Positions 1 to 11,224 of a DNA stretch of 64,000 nt are shown here, in pieces. Numbering within the stretch: position 1 is the first letter of the stretch; each line of letters opens with the position of its first letter. Source of the stretch: Lottia gigantea. Lineage: Eukaryota; Mollusca; Gastropoda; Lottiidae. The stretch is taken from positions 60,786 to 124,785 of the forward strand of contig NW_008707563.1 of the NCBI RefSeq assembly GCF_000327385.1, in the 5' to 3' direction. The notes under the pieces were generated by a model. It made no database searches. It worked only from the letters and a program-made list of their open reading frames with translations, and had not been told where the DNA came from. A program made the translations under genes and the position numbers.

Positions 1-189
1 TAGGCTTTAAAATAATAGTCATTTTGTGAATGTAGCACTGAAACATAATTTTGTATAATAATTATATTTTTGGAAGTAAGAGGTTAATACAAAGCAAATT
101 AACTTCTCCTAGTCAACAAAAACCTATAAATTTGTGTACAAATGAAACCAAGAATATTTCACAGCTCCTTTTGAACATCTTTGCACTAC

Positions 190-468
190 TTAAAGGGGAA
201 GATTCACCATTTTCAGGGGATGATTTGGGTCTTGAATGTATGTAAATAGTCTTCAGAATACTAGAAATGTACAAAAATTGCATTATTCTCTAGAAATATC
301 TCAAACTAGGAATATCACTTTCTTTTTCTGAACTTTCAAACATGAATAATTCTGGCTCATAATTCGATGGTGAGCTGTGAACACTATTACTGATAAGCTA
401 AGCTAAAAAATTCTGTTATGGAGACTAATGTATGATTAGTCAGACAAATGGTAAACCTATCCTTTTAA
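190..468 (+). mobile_element. MITE family B, copy 1
   Basis: A non-autonomous DNA element bounded by TTAA on both sides. The left end reads like AGGGGAAGATTCACCATTTT and the right end is a degraded inverse (GGTAAACCTATCCTTTTAA). Internal landmarks shared with the other copies are GATTTGGGTCTTGAAT, CTTTCAAACATGAATAATTC and GTGAGCTGTGAACACTATTA. There is no coding capacity. The ends are diverged, so this is an old copy. Confidence 0.7.
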
Positions 469-1044
469 ATCATTATATACATCAATTGGAGAAGTGAGAG
501 TTTTAACAGAGTTCAATTATAATATATACTGAGGTCACAGAGTTTCTCACTTTAATAACAAGACAGTGATATTTATTTTCTGACTATACCCTGTGTTCTT
601 CCCCTATTGTCAACTTTCCAATTTGCAGTCACTTGCTATGTTGACCTGGGACAGTCAGAGATTTAACATAGGTCTGAACTCGGCAAGGAAACAAATTCTA
701 ATCCCTTTTACTATACCAGTGCAACTCTTCATAAACTTTCTTATAGAGCTGTCAAATCTTTGTTAGGCCATTGATAAAAATTTTTGATTTTGGAACTTCA
801 AAGGAAATTATTTTATAGTGTTATAGTTCAATATTGACTATGAATGAAATCTGAGGTCTGCTATAATCAGCATTATGGCGGGTATGGCTAGTCCCATGCT
901 AACTCTTATGAACAAGGCATATCACTCTTGTTGATATAGTCTCGGACACCCAGACATCTTTTGTTGCAGTGTAGATGAAGTATGACAGGTTGATTGAGTC
1001 TACTGTATACATGTGACGTCATTTACCAAACTTCTGAATATGAA
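469..1044. other. No gene seen
   Basis: AT-rich single-copy-looking sequence between MITE copies. I see no splice-bounded reading frame, RNA gene or array here. Confidence 0.5.
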
Positions 1045-1212
1045 AATCTTGGAAAGCGACTTGTCTGTTTACTTTTCAAACACGGAAAATTCTGGATACT
1101 TGGATTTGAATACTCAAATTTCGACGGTAAAATGTGGATACTATTATTGATTAGCTTAGCGGAACAACTCACTTTTCTGAGACCCCCAAAAATGGCAAAT
1201 CTGTCCCTTTAA
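1045..1212 (+). mobile_element. MITE family B, copy 2 (right half only)
   Basis: This stretch matches the right half of family B (CTTTTCAAACACGGAAAATT, then the TTAGCTTAGC block, then AAAATGGCAAATCTGTCCCTTTAA). The left half is missing. Its terminal TTTAAA is shared with the start of the family D element that follows. Confidence 0.6.
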
Positions 1213-1574
1213 AGATGGGTTCCCTTACTTTCATTTATGAAAATGCTAATACTTATATGAATAGAAAGTAGAGGGGTGTTCTAATGACTTGGAAAAATAC
1301 CAGTTTGTCTCACATAATTAATTCATAATTAGTGAAATTAGAAGAGGAATACCTGCAGAATTCCAATGAGTAACTGATCAAGAAAGGTCAAAAAGTATTT
1401 TTTTGTTTATCCAGACAGTACTTAAATGGACATTCATGATTGGTTAAAATTATGTTAATTCTATGCAATAAGAACATAATGATATGATTAAGAATACACA
1501 ATAATTCATTAGAAGCACCAATTAATCAAATAGTTTGTTTAATTTGACACTAAGATGAGGAAACCCATCTTTAA
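1209..1574 (+). mobile_element. MITE family D, copy 1
   Basis: An element of about 366 bp with terminal inverted repeats TTTAAAGATGGGTTCCCTT at the left and a matching AAACCCATCTTTAA at the right, bounded by TTAA. It is homologous, in inverse orientation, to 8689-9056 over its whole length (shared internal text includes TCATTAGAAGCACCAATTAA and its inverse). There is no coding capacity. Confidence 0.7.
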
Positions 1575-2009
1575 GAAATGGTGCGACAGTAAAGACACAC
1601 ATAACAATACATGGTCCAGAAAAACAAATGCTTGTTAAAAGTGGCCTATAAATATTAACTGTGTCTGTTTTGTGAATTTCCTGAACTTTTACTTATTTGT
1701 CAATATATTGTATGTTTTGACGTTGGAACTAGCTTGATGGATCTGTATAGATCTCTGAAAATACTCTAAGATTTATTCCTGTGAAAGGTAATTTTGTCTT
1801 TGTTCAATTTGGAATTATCTCAATTATTTTCCTCTGTTGACAGAATTGTTGGAAGAATTTCTCCGTCTTTGTTTTGTTTATGAGATGACAAACAACTAAA
1901 ATACTTGAATGAAATGGCTGTATTGGTTTAGCGAATAACTAATTTTAGGCCTTATTTGATTTCTAATTCTTTAGCTTTCTTTGGTTTGAATTGTTCTTTT
2001 AACAAATGA
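1575..2009. other. No gene seen
   Basis: AT-rich sequence with no supported feature; no repeat family recognised. Confidence 0.5.
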
Positions 2010-2188
2010 TAATGTATGCTTCAATTCCACTAAAAGTAAGTGTTTGGTGACGTTACTAATCGCAAAGTGTCACGTAATACCCTTGGATATCAGTGACGTC
2101 ATCGAACGCTTAGTTTTTAGAAAGGTGCAAATTGATGCTATCAGTGTCCCTGATGCACATAAAATATTTAGAAAAATCTTTTTACAGA
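2010..2188 (+). mobile_element. MITE family A, copy 1 (left arm missing)
   Basis: Starts at the AATTCCACTAAAAGTAAGTG block, runs through the central ACTAATCGCAAA and AGTGACGTCATC palindrome, and ends with ATGCTATCAGTGTCCCTGAT and a degraded right end. The left terminal arm is absent and the right end has lost the usual CCCTTTAA. Confidence 0.6.
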
Positions 2189-2274
2189 GCGTATGTTGTT
2201 ATCATTGTGAAATTTGAAATTTTCCAAAAATATGTCTGTGTATGATGAAACAAGTCATTGAACATAAAAATATA

Positions 2275-2668
2275 CAGTACAATTGTTTTCCCACCAAATC
2301 TACCTCTAAAACAAAAGATTAGTTGAATTGTTTTTCCACCAAATCTACCTCTAAACAAAAGATTAGTACAATTGTTTTCCACCAAATCTACCTCCTGAAA
2401 CAAAAGATTTAGTAAAATTGTTTTCCCACAAAATCTACCTCTAAAACAAAAGATTTAGTACAATTGTTTTCCCACCAAATCTACCTCTAAAACAAAAGAT
2501 TTAGTACAATTGTTTTCCCACCTAATCTACCTCTGAAACAAAAGATTTAGTAGAATTGTTTTCCACCTAAAAATTCAGTACAATTGTTTTCCACCAAATC
2601 TACTTCTAAAACAAAAGATTTAGTACAATTGTTTCCCCATCAAATCTACCTCTAAAACAAAAGATTTC
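2275..2668 (+). repeat. Minisatellite, unit about 46 bp
   Basis: About eight to nine head-to-tail units built on AATTGTTTTCCCACCAAATC followed by TACCTCTAAAACAAAAGATT. Units differ by small indels and a few substitutions, and one unit is shortened. Short open frames across it are a by-product of the repeat. Confidence 0.9.
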
Positions 2669-3138
2669 TATGATTGTCAGTTGTTATTCATGTCTGAATA
2701 TTTAAGTCAGCTTGTCTACGAGTTGTCATATATTTAATTTACTATGAAATGAAGTATTACTGATATGTAACTCAATTGTCAAAAATAATCATTTGTCTAA
2801 TTCTTCAATATTTTCTGTCAATTTTTTTTGTGTGTGAACCAAAGATTTTTGAGAATTGTTGTATTAGTTCTCGTGTGAAAAGATAGAGTTGTAGGCATTA
2901 GTGGGCTAGCAGCGTCAGCCTTTCAAGATTAGATGTACAAATAAGGGCACTCAATGGCAGGGGAAAGTGGAATTCAATATTTGGCAGATCTGTGGAAACG
3001 CCAAAGGCGCAAGGCTTCCCATGGAAATTGTAAGAAGGATCAAGGACAAGATTATATTTGAAGAGTAATAGAATTGTTTTGACACATAACGTATGGCAAA
3101 AATGTATAGAAATCATGTTTTTGAAATTTCATTCACCC
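2669..3138. other. No gene; degraded repeat-E fragment
   Basis: No coding exon supported. Positions about 2895-3010 (CAGCGTCAGCCTTTCAAGAT, then GGCACTCAATGGCAGGGG and GCAGATCTGTGGAAACGCC) resemble sequences at 36.3 kb and 46.5 kb, so they are probably a worn copy of one interspersed repeat, here called repeat E. Confidence 0.4.
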
Positions 3139-3305
3139 TTAAAGGGACAGGTTCGCCATTTTCAGTAGATGATTTGGGTCTTGAATTTATGTAAACATGG
3201 ATTTGAAGGCTCAGATTTTGACAGTGAACTGTGAACACTATCTTAGCTAAGAAGAATCTGTTTCTTAGATTAACATATAAAGGTCAGTCAAAGATGGTGA
3301 CCGCT
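3139..3305 (+). mobile_element. MITE family B, copy 3 (internally deleted)
   Basis: Begins with a well-preserved TTAA and AGGGACAGGTTCGCCATTTT, followed by GATTTGGGTCTTGAAT. It then jumps to the CAGTGAACTGTGAACACTAT block. The right end is no longer clear. Confidence 0.65.
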
Positions 3306-4013
3306 TGAAACCTGGTGTAATTTTTTTTACCACTATACATGGTTTTCATTCTTTGAAAATATAAACCTTGTATAACAATTTGAGATCTCTGACCTATTGA
3401 ACCAAAAACTCGTATAATAATACAGTATACGAGGTTTTTCATTTTCATCCGCAGAAAAGGAACATTGAACCTCGTATAATAATATATTTTACAAGGTTTT
3501 AAATCTGACTGTTTATATACGTGTTAATTACAATCAAGCTAAGAATGAGAGGTTTTGATCACATGTCCGCGCTTTTATGTGCTTTCGAATGGTACCAAAA
3601 AGTCAAATAACCAAATGTGGCATATACGAGGTTTCAAGCGATCACCCACAATATGTATCTTTAAATTATCATCTCACCATTTAACTTGTCCAAAAGGTTT
3701 TGAAGTTGAGCAACAGACAATATTATGCTACTTTAGGGATTATGTATATATAATGAATGGGATACTTGAAATCAACGATGTATTGACGAACTTCAATGGT
3801 AAAAAAACATTTTACTATAGGGTAGATCAAAGTGATTGCTTGAATAGACATTGGTGGATAGTTTATTGGGAAAATAGATAGAATCAAACTAATAAGCTTA
3901 CAATATTTGACAAAAACCAAATTTGCCGTAAAATCTTTATATCTATATGTAAATTTTCAGTCTTACCTTCAAATTATAATCTTATAATTTTTTTTTTATG
4001 AAACAAGTCCCTT
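3306..4013. other. No supported gene; short palindromes
   Basis: A 108-codon open frame (3555-3881, +) lies here. It has no recognisable domain, and an open stretch of this length is expected once or twice by chance in 64 kb of such AT-rich DNA. Positions 3408-3432 form a perfect 8-bp hairpin, CTCGTATA and TATACGAG around nine bases, and the motif CTCGTATAATAATA recurs nearby. Confidence 0.4.
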
Positions 4014-4359
4014 TTAAAGGTATACTACCTCTTAGGATGATGACCAAGAAATTGGAATTTTTAAACTTCACAAAAATGAGTCTTTGTTCATCAGTTGACT
4101 TACCTGGTGTCATAACTATACAACAAAATTCCTATATATTCCATTAAATCTATAAAACTAAGTATTCATCCATTATACTAAACTGTAATTTTCAAACATG
4201 CTTAGAAGTATTTCTGAATAATTATTTAGTTTAATGGATATATTGTCTTATATAGAGATTCTATTCTTTGGTCATGGCACTTTTAATATGTAATACACTC
4301 ATTGACCAAGTTTGAGACTTTAAATTTTATTTCCTTTCTAAGAGGTAGTATTCCTTTAA
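4014..4359 (+). mobile_element. MITE family C, copy 1
   Basis: TTAA-bounded element with ends AAGGTATACTACCTCTTAG and AAGAGGTAGTATTCCTTTAA. The two halves are loosely inverted images of each other: CTTACCTGGTGTCATAAC on the left, and an internal ATTCAGTTTAATGGATATATTG type of block. The nearest relative in the window is at 57051-57376. Confidence 0.7.
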
Positions 4360-5667
4360 TCCAGTTACTCATAAATTGTGTGAAATTCTGTGTCCACTTT
4401 GCAAAAGTCAACTTTCATCATCCCAGAATTTTTCACATAGTAAAGAAATCTTTTATTCAACATATATAGCATTTCATTGGTTGAATTTTGAATGATCCAT
4501 AACAGGAGATGCATGAAAATTCGTCAGATCATGTATACCAAGCAGATACATTTGCACAACGACATTTCTAATTGCAATTTACAAGATCAAGAACATGAGT
4601 GGTAAATTCAGTTCAATTAACAATCCTGATTCATCCATATTCATTATGCAGTTAAAATACACATACCAAGATACCTGTTTGAATAATTAATTTATTTGAC
4701 ATGTACAGAAAAGTTTTATCTTTATCTTTGTGGTAATCTTGGCATCTGAATCGCAACACAAAAAACTATTGTCTATGATTTTGAAAAAGTTAAGAGTTTT
4801 ACACCTAATGTTGGCCATAAAATGTAAAAAAGGCATTGACATGTGGTGATATGACGTTTTATTAACAGTGTCGTTTTTTCGGCTTTGTTTGTTTGCTATA
4901 CAACTCGGTAAAGTTCAACTGGTTTAGTATAATACATTTAAATGTTGACGGACATGTATAAGCCAAAAACGAAATTCGTCAACAAACTTAGACTGGAGTC
5001 GGCAAACTCAAACCATAATTTGTTTTATAAGAAAAACTAATGGCTCAATAATAACACCCATTGAGAAGGTGTTGATTCTAAACCAATTTTTGGCAAGGGT
5101 TGGACGATTTTTTACTGCATTGTTTGAGCCCACCATTGCTGTTCACACATTGCGTCCAACCTGAGCACGTCAAATATGTTTTTGTTGGTGAAACGAGAAA
5201 GTGAACTTGAGTTGCACTTGTTTGGTGTCACATTTCAGAGAATTGGCTTACTCTTTCATCCATTTTTCAAGTTTATAACAACACTGGGCCTTGGTTTATT
5301 GTGCCTCGTGATAAATTAGACACTTTTTGATGCCAATCACTTTTCAGACAGAGGAAAAATGTCAGCCATTTTGAATGATATTGCCACTATTAAACTCATG
5401 ATCAGAATTCATCCATTTTAATATTAACATCACTCAAATATTAAGTTTCTTTGACTTTCTAGGAGGAAAGTTTATTTTATCTTTAACTTGGTGGCCATTT
5501 TGAAAAATGGCAGCCATTTTGTTTTTTCACTTCGAAAGCAACCTTCTCTGAAAGAGTAGGTTCTGAAAAACAAATGTACCAAATTTGGTGCTTGTATCAT
5601 CAAGGAAAGGATTCTTATGGATACTTTATCTAATCTGCCCCACTACTAGGTACTGTAGATATAATCA
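4360..5667. other. No gene; SINE scrap and an old repeat
   Basis: No coding exon supported. Positions about 5286-5345 match the inverse of the SINE-1 central domain (CCTTGGTTTATTGTGCC). Positions about 5490-5660 (GTGGCCATTTTGAAAAATGG, then ACCAAATTTGGTGCTTGTAT and ATCTAATCTGCCCCACTAC) look like an old interspersed repeat, judged only from their character. Confidence 0.35.
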
Positions 5668-6515
5668 TTAAAGGCCATAGTTCGCTATTTTCAGGGTATG
5701 AAATCGGTCTTGAATATATAAATAGTTTTCAGAGGTACAAAAAATGTACGAAAATCATATTATTTATTCAAAAATACTTTAAATGAGGAATTTCATTTTC
5801 TATTTTTATAGATCATATATGACAAAGTCTCAAGAAAAGACGACTCATCTTTTTAACTTTCAAACGTGGATAATTCTGGACACACAAAGACTTGAAGGCT
5901 CAATTTCGATGGTAAGATGTGACACTATTACTATTTAGCTTAGCTGAAAAACTGTTTCTGAGACTAAAGGCGGTTTTCCACGGGATGATTTTTTTCGCGC
6001 GAAGCAAAATTTTTCATCGCAAAATAAAAGCGCTGGACAAATTTTGATTTCCACTGTAATCCAAGATCAACGTTATCGTTATTTTAACGTTGAACAAAGC
6101 CCTGCTATTAAGCTAGAGTTTATATTAACTAGTTCTAATTATTTTCCAGATTTTGTTTTATTTCCTCTGGATCCAAAGAAATTCGTGGGCCTAGAGTTTG
6201 TTTGGACTGATAAGTCGGCTATGCCGTTTTCTGCCATCTTTGACGTCATGACGATATGACGTAGACGCTGTTGGCCAAAATTCTCGCATCTGATTGGATA
6301 AGCTAATTGTGCGAAAAATTTTGTCGCGTAATAATAGAACCTATTCCTACTTCTTTTGCGATCGTCATGACGATTTTTTTCGCTGCAAATTCTATTACTT
6401 CTTATCAATACACATGCGCTTGTACGATAAAATCGCTTCGTGCGAAAAAAATAGTACCGTAGAAAACAGCCTTAAGGTAGGATTGATCAAAAGGATGGTA
6501 AACCTGTCCCTTTAA
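5668..6515 (+). mobile_element. MITE family B, copy 4, split by another element
   Basis: A full-length family B copy: TTAA start, GTTCGCTATTTTCAGGGTAT at the left, GGATGGTAAACCTGTCCCTTTAA at the right. It is interrupted at a TAA site by the 505-bp element at 5968-6472. Removing that insertion would leave a family B copy of about 340 bp. Confidence 0.75.
5968..6472 (+). mobile_element. Harbinger-like non-autonomous transposon with TAA duplication
   Basis: Terminal inverted repeats AGGCGGTTTTCCACGG at the left and CCGTAGAAAACAGCCT at the right, flanked on each side by TAA (5965-5967 and 6473-6475). The subterminal regions are rich in TCGC and GCGA strings (for example TTTTTTCGCGCGAAGC). A 3-bp TWA duplication is the hallmark of PIF/Harbinger elements, so I place it there. 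Two short open frames inside do not resemble a transposase. It inserted after the surrounding MITE. Confidence 0.65.
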
Positions 6516-6859
6516 AATAATAGCCTTTATTATATACCTTGTGATAGATATTATAAAGTTCATCCATCATTATATCTTATATTAATGTTTAAAACAGTCT
6601 CTCCTGTTTCTATTCTGGCCTATTATTAAATGTTAGAGTGGTCTTTAGGCTAACTGATTGGTTCCATCACTTGATCTCTAAATATTATAACAATGGTTGG
6701 TGCTAGGTGCCATGGTGCCTGAAAATAGCGATTCTAAGTGCTAAAAAAGATATAAGAAATGCAGCTTTTCAAAGGTTCCATGATGGTTTTAGAAGATTTA
6801 GTCTACCAACTGGCTGTTGGGTCTCAAGGATCCAGTGTACCAGCTTAGGAAGTCCTTGG
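6516..6859. other. No gene seen
   Basis: Unremarkable AT-rich sequence with no supported feature. Confidence 0.45.
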
Positions 6860-7260
6860 TCAAATCCCTTGGCATTGATTTTACATGGATAACAACTTGG
6901 ATCCTCTAGGCTGATTCTTGACCTAACTTTTTGGTAATGATTTTACAAGGATAACAACTGAAATTTATGAGGATTTTACATGGATAACAACTTGGATCCT
7001 TAAGGCTAATTCTTGACCTAACTTCTTGATAATGATTTTACAAGGATAACAACTGAAATTTATGAGGATCATTTTCTATCGGCTGGTCCTTGGTCACACC
7101 CAGTAGCATTGATTTTACATGGATATCAACTTGGATACTCAACAATCCTTTCTACCGACTGATTATTTACCTAACTTCTTGGTAATGATTTTACAAGGAT
7201 AACATCTTAGCTCCCTAACGATCCTTTCCATCAGCTGATTTTTGTCTTACCCTCTTGGCA
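6860..7260 (+). repeat. Degenerate direct repeats
   Basis: Imperfect repeats of GATTTTACATGGATAACAAC and GATTTTACAAGGATAACAAC alternate with variants of TTCTTGACCTAACTTCTTGG. Spacing varies from about 55 to 110 bp, so this looks like an old minisatellite or a duplicated interspersed repeat. Confidence 0.65.
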
Positions 7261-7904
7261 AGGATACTAAATTCACAAGAATCCTGATTACCATCTGGTC
7301 CTTGGTCACACTCCTTGGCCTTGATCCTTCTAATGCCTGGTCCTTGACAAGCTTTAACAGCTTTAAAAGTCTTTTCTACCAATTTTTCATTTGCTAAACT
7401 TGCGGTGTGACCTCTGAACAGAATGAGGCATAGTACACCATCCTTGTAAATAAAGGGTTTATCATGTTCAATTTATCTCTGGAATGTAAGAATTTCTCTT
7501 TGAAATATCAGAGGTCAGAAAGAACATCAATTTTTGATAAAACTTCTGATTTAACATGTTCCAGTGGGTCTGGACCAGATGTTTCAGGTGAAACTAAATG
7601 ACATTTCCCTGATGCCATTTCCATCATGACCTTGACCTTCAAAATTCTAAAGAATCTTAGATTCAAAATTTTTTTTCTAGTTGTATGTTTATCATAGAGG
7701 TTTTTGTAGTTTGATTCTATGGCATTGTTTGTTTCAATCAAGCCAAATAATTGTTGATAAAATGGATAAGCTTAGTTATATTATTAAGTTGACAAACATG
7801 AACATCAAATAAATTCTGATGCCTGTGCCAGTGCTTCTGAGAATTGACCCAGTGTTGGCTCTCACCCCCTAATACCAAATAAAAGTATTAACTATATGGA
7901 CTCC
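7261..7904. other. No gene; worn interspersed repeat
   Basis: No coding exon supported. The segment about 7820-7925 (CCAGTGCTTCTGAGAATTGA, then ATTAACTATATGGACTCC) resembles 43690-43750 and the GTGGACTC blocks near 42.6, 44.7, 46.7 and 47.4 kb, indicating another dispersed repeat whose borders I cannot fix. Confidence 0.35.
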
Positions 7905-8030
7905 TTGGATAAAAAGTTGACAAACCTTAAACCATGCAAAATTTCCCTCATAGCACACTGCATGACTTTGTCTGTTTTCATACAGGTACAGAAAAGTAAG
8001 ATGTAAAACTCCATTCATTTCATTCATGAA
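7905..8030 (+). mobile_element. SINE-1, 3' part only
   Basis: Matches the 3' third of the SINE at 16045-16395: CAAAATTTCCCTCATAGCAC, then GGTACAGAAAAGTAAGATGT, then the tail AAAACTCCATTCATTTCATT. The copy is 5' truncated, as is usual for retroposed SINEs. Confidence 0.65.
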
Positions 8031-8688
8031 TTAAAATCTAAATGATTTATTTGAAAGAAGTGGTTATAAATCAAGGTTCCCCAACCAGACCCTGTTTAAT
8101 TAATATTTCTGTTTTTACTTTCAGGCAATAAAGAAAATTATCAAAGTTGGAGATTTTAAAGTAAGTTGATTTATTTTATTTACCACCTCTAGCGTTATGA
8201 TTGGATTCAATTATACATTACATGAACAAGACATCTAATACTGACACATGTTTTAGTTATGTAGTCATCATCAGGACAATTAGTTTGGGCATGAGGTTAA
8301 ATTTCAATTAATGAGATGTACTAGGGGACTCGGTGAACAGGAGTGAGAAATAATGAAAACATGTTTTGGTATGAACATCGCAAACATTTAAAGTAAGCAG
8401 TTAGGTGAACTCACTGACCAGGAGTGTTTATAATTAAAAAGTAATTTATGGTATGAGAATAGTATTTAAACTTACTATATTCTCAGCAAAAATAAAAGCT
8501 ACTATATAACTCCATCTTCATAATGGTCAAGGTGTCACGAATTTTGTCTTATACCTTTATTCTTGATTCTTCATCAATTGCGTTACCCTCCTTTCCCTTA
8601 TAAATTCTTACTTTTTCCTGAGTTTCTCTTCTGTTTACCTTGCAGTCCTTTTCATGTAGGAGAATATAACTTGACTGAATAGAACAAT
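8031..8688. other. No supported gene; exon-like 35-36 bp island
   Basis: The only exon-like signal is a short segment (about 8126-8161) that follows TTTTTACTTTCAG and precedes GTAAGTTG. It is open in one frame for about 12 codons. It is too short to assign and no partner exon was found. Confidence 0.25.
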
Positions 8689-9056
8689 TTAAAGATGGTT
8701 TCCTTATTTTTTAGTGACAAATTAAGCAAACTATTTGATTAATTGGTGTTTCTAATGAATTATCATGCATTCTTAATCAAATCATTATGTTCTTATTCTA
8801 TATAATTAAGAGTTTTAACCAATCATAAATGTCCGTGTATTTACTATGTACAGTCTGGATAAACACAAGACTTTTGGGCCTTCTTTGATTAGTCACTCAT
8901 TGTAATTCTGCTGGTAATTAATTTAGCTAATCGTTGATTAATTATGGACACGTGAGACAAACTTGTATTTTTCCAAGTCATTAGAACACCTCTACTTTCT
9001 ATTCATATATAATATTAAGCATTAGCCTTTTCATTTTCAAGGGAACCCATCTTTAA
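8689..9056 (-). mobile_element. MITE family D, copy 2
   Basis: TTAA-bounded, about 368 bp, homologous to 1209-1574 in inverse orientation. The left end is TTTAAAGATGGTTTCCTTA and the right end GGGAACCCATCTTTAA. The two copies allow the family to be defined from this window alone. Confidence 0.75.
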
Positions 9057-9708
9057 ATTATATTTGTCTAAAAAAATTTAAGCTTGGTTACCAAGAGCCT
9101 TATTATGTCCCAAAAATGTCAAAATTACCTCTTGGGGGTAATCACAGTTTGAAATCCTCTGTTCTATGCAGATATGAGTAAGCTAACTCAATCCTGATTT
9201 ATAGTATATTCATGTGGAAATCAGCTGGTAAAGTAACTATTTAGATCACAGTATCCCTTTAAGTCCCTTGTGTTTTTATAATGAAATTAATCATTCTTAA
9301 AATTTAACCCCCCTGGAAGACGAAATAATCTAAATAGAATAAATGACTAAAAATGATGTGGAAGTTTGTGTATTTGGACGCAGGCAGGCAGGAGGCGTTT
9401 TAAATTGAATTGGCATAAAGCAGTGAAATTTATTTAATTTATTTGACAGAGAAGAATATCATGAATAAATATGGGAAATAAATCAATTTAAAACTGTAAT
9501 GGCTTCCCCATTATTTTTAAAATATATATTTCATCTGAAACTACCATTTCTCAGGGATTGGAATGAAAGATATGTCATATATTTAAAGGGAAAGTGTGTG
9601 CAAGTTCATAATAAATCAGGGATTTTACTGGATTTTTTTTTACTGTTTTAATGTTAAACTAAACTTTTTCATTTAAGTCCGGAGTAATCCTTGTTTTAAG
9701 AACTTTAT
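9057..9708. other. No gene seen
   Basis: No supported coding or RNA feature. Confidence 0.45.
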
Positions 9709-10020
9709 TTTAAAGGGATTGTAAAGAGGTTTTTTAAATATTTTATGTGTATTTGGGAACACTTATAGCATTAGTTTGCACCATTCCAATTCTCAATCAG
9801 ACATCTGTGGTTCCTGCAATTCTACTATAACTAAGCCTTTTATGACATCCTTAATTTCCAAGTGCTTGTGATCACATAAGGCCTTTCATCAAACTCTTAG
9901 TTTTAGTGGAGTTGCAGGAACCACAGAAGTCAGATTGAAAATTGGAATGGTGCAAATTAATGCTATCAATGTCCCTGATACACATAAAAAATTTAGAAAA
10001 CCTCTTTAAAATCCCTTTAA
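9709..10020 (+). mobile_element. MITE family A, copy 2, full length
   Basis: A reference copy of about 312 bp. It is bounded by TTAA with long inverted arms: left AGGGATTGTAAAGAGG, CACCATTCCAATTCTCAATC and GTGGTTCCTGCAATTC, mirrored at the right by GGAACCACAGAAGTC, ATTGGAATGGTGCAAATT and CCTCTTTAAAATCCCT. The centre (CCAAGTGCTTGTGATCACAT) is shared with the copy at 22483, marking a subfamily. The long arms can fold the whole element into a hairpin. Confidence 0.85.
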
Positions 10021-10289
10021 TATTATTGTATTTGAAACCATAAGTTGTATTTCCAACTCTTCATTACAACTATGATATAAATGGATTGAAATGCTACTGC
10101 AATTGGTGCATATTGTCACTTTAATTAGATTCAAATTTTTGAAATATTTGTTCAAGTAAAAACAGCACTATGTTAACCCAAATTATATTTTGATATCTTC
10201 TTAATTTCAAAGCACTTAGTCAACCTTTGATTCTATATAATTTTGATATGTTGTGAACTATATGTTTAGCTTTGACATTTAAACATTTT

Positions 10290-10965
10290 GATATACCCAA
10301 TAAGGTACAGAACAGAAATATGTGCAACATCAGCCCAATAAGGTACATAACAGTGGGACATAAAACTTCATTTCATTTCATTAGCTTGTAAGCTTATAGG
10401 ACAGTATTACATAAAATTTCATTTCATTTGCCCGATAAGGTACATACATTTAACTATTTCATTTCATTAGCTCAATAAGGTACATCATTAGCTCAATAAG
10501 ATACATACCAGTAAGACATTTAACTCCATTTCATTAGCTCAATAAGAAACATACCAGTAAGACATTTAACTCCATTTCATTAACCCAATAAGGTACATAC
10601 CAGTAGGACATTTAACTTCATTTCATTAGCTCAATAATGTACATACCAGTAGAACATTTAACTCCATTTCATTAACCCAATAAGGTACATACCAATAGGA
10701 CATTTGACTTCATTTCATTAGCTCAATAAGGTACATACCAGTAATGTATAAAACTCCATTTCATTTCATTGACAGGTATAGGTCAGTATTATATATAAAA
10801 CTTCATTTCATTTCATTAGCCAAAAAAGGTATATAGAACAATATTATATAAAACTCCATTTCATTTCATTAACCTAATAAGGTACTGAACAGTTGGACAT
10901 AAAACTATATTTCATTTCATTAGCACAATCAGGAGAGTAAGATGTAAAACTCAATTTCATTTCAT
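10290..10965 (+). repeat. Tandem array of SINE-1 tail units
   Basis: About 13 imperfect units of about 46-57 bp of the form AGCTCAATAAGGTACATACC, AGTAAGACATTTAACTCC, ATTTCATT. The unit equals the last about 50 bp of SINE-1 (16340-16390, ending GTAGGACGTTAAACTCC and repeated ATTTC). It therefore looks like a minisatellite bred from a SINE 3' end. Confidence 0.85.
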
Positions 10966-11224
10966 AAATATCTGTACTGCATTAGTCATTATAGAGAAAA
11001 CATGTTATAATGTTTAGAAGAAATACAGTGAAAGGAAATTGAATGTTTATCAATATTTATAAACGGTATATATCACCTTTCTGATGGTATATCATTCAAA
11101 ACAACTTTATATATAATACATACAGATGATGGTCATAACATGGTATAGGTAATTGGGGTTTGAATATAGAAATTTATAGATAAATAATTTGGGTTTTGAC
11201 AAAATCAAATCCCCAAATACCTAC
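10966..11224. other. No gene seen
   Basis: Short AT-rich spacer between two arrays. Confidence 0.4.

Noticed and set aside
3555-3881. 108-codon open frame
   Set aside because: No recognisable domain; one or two frames of this length are expected by chance in 64 kb of such AT-rich DNA.
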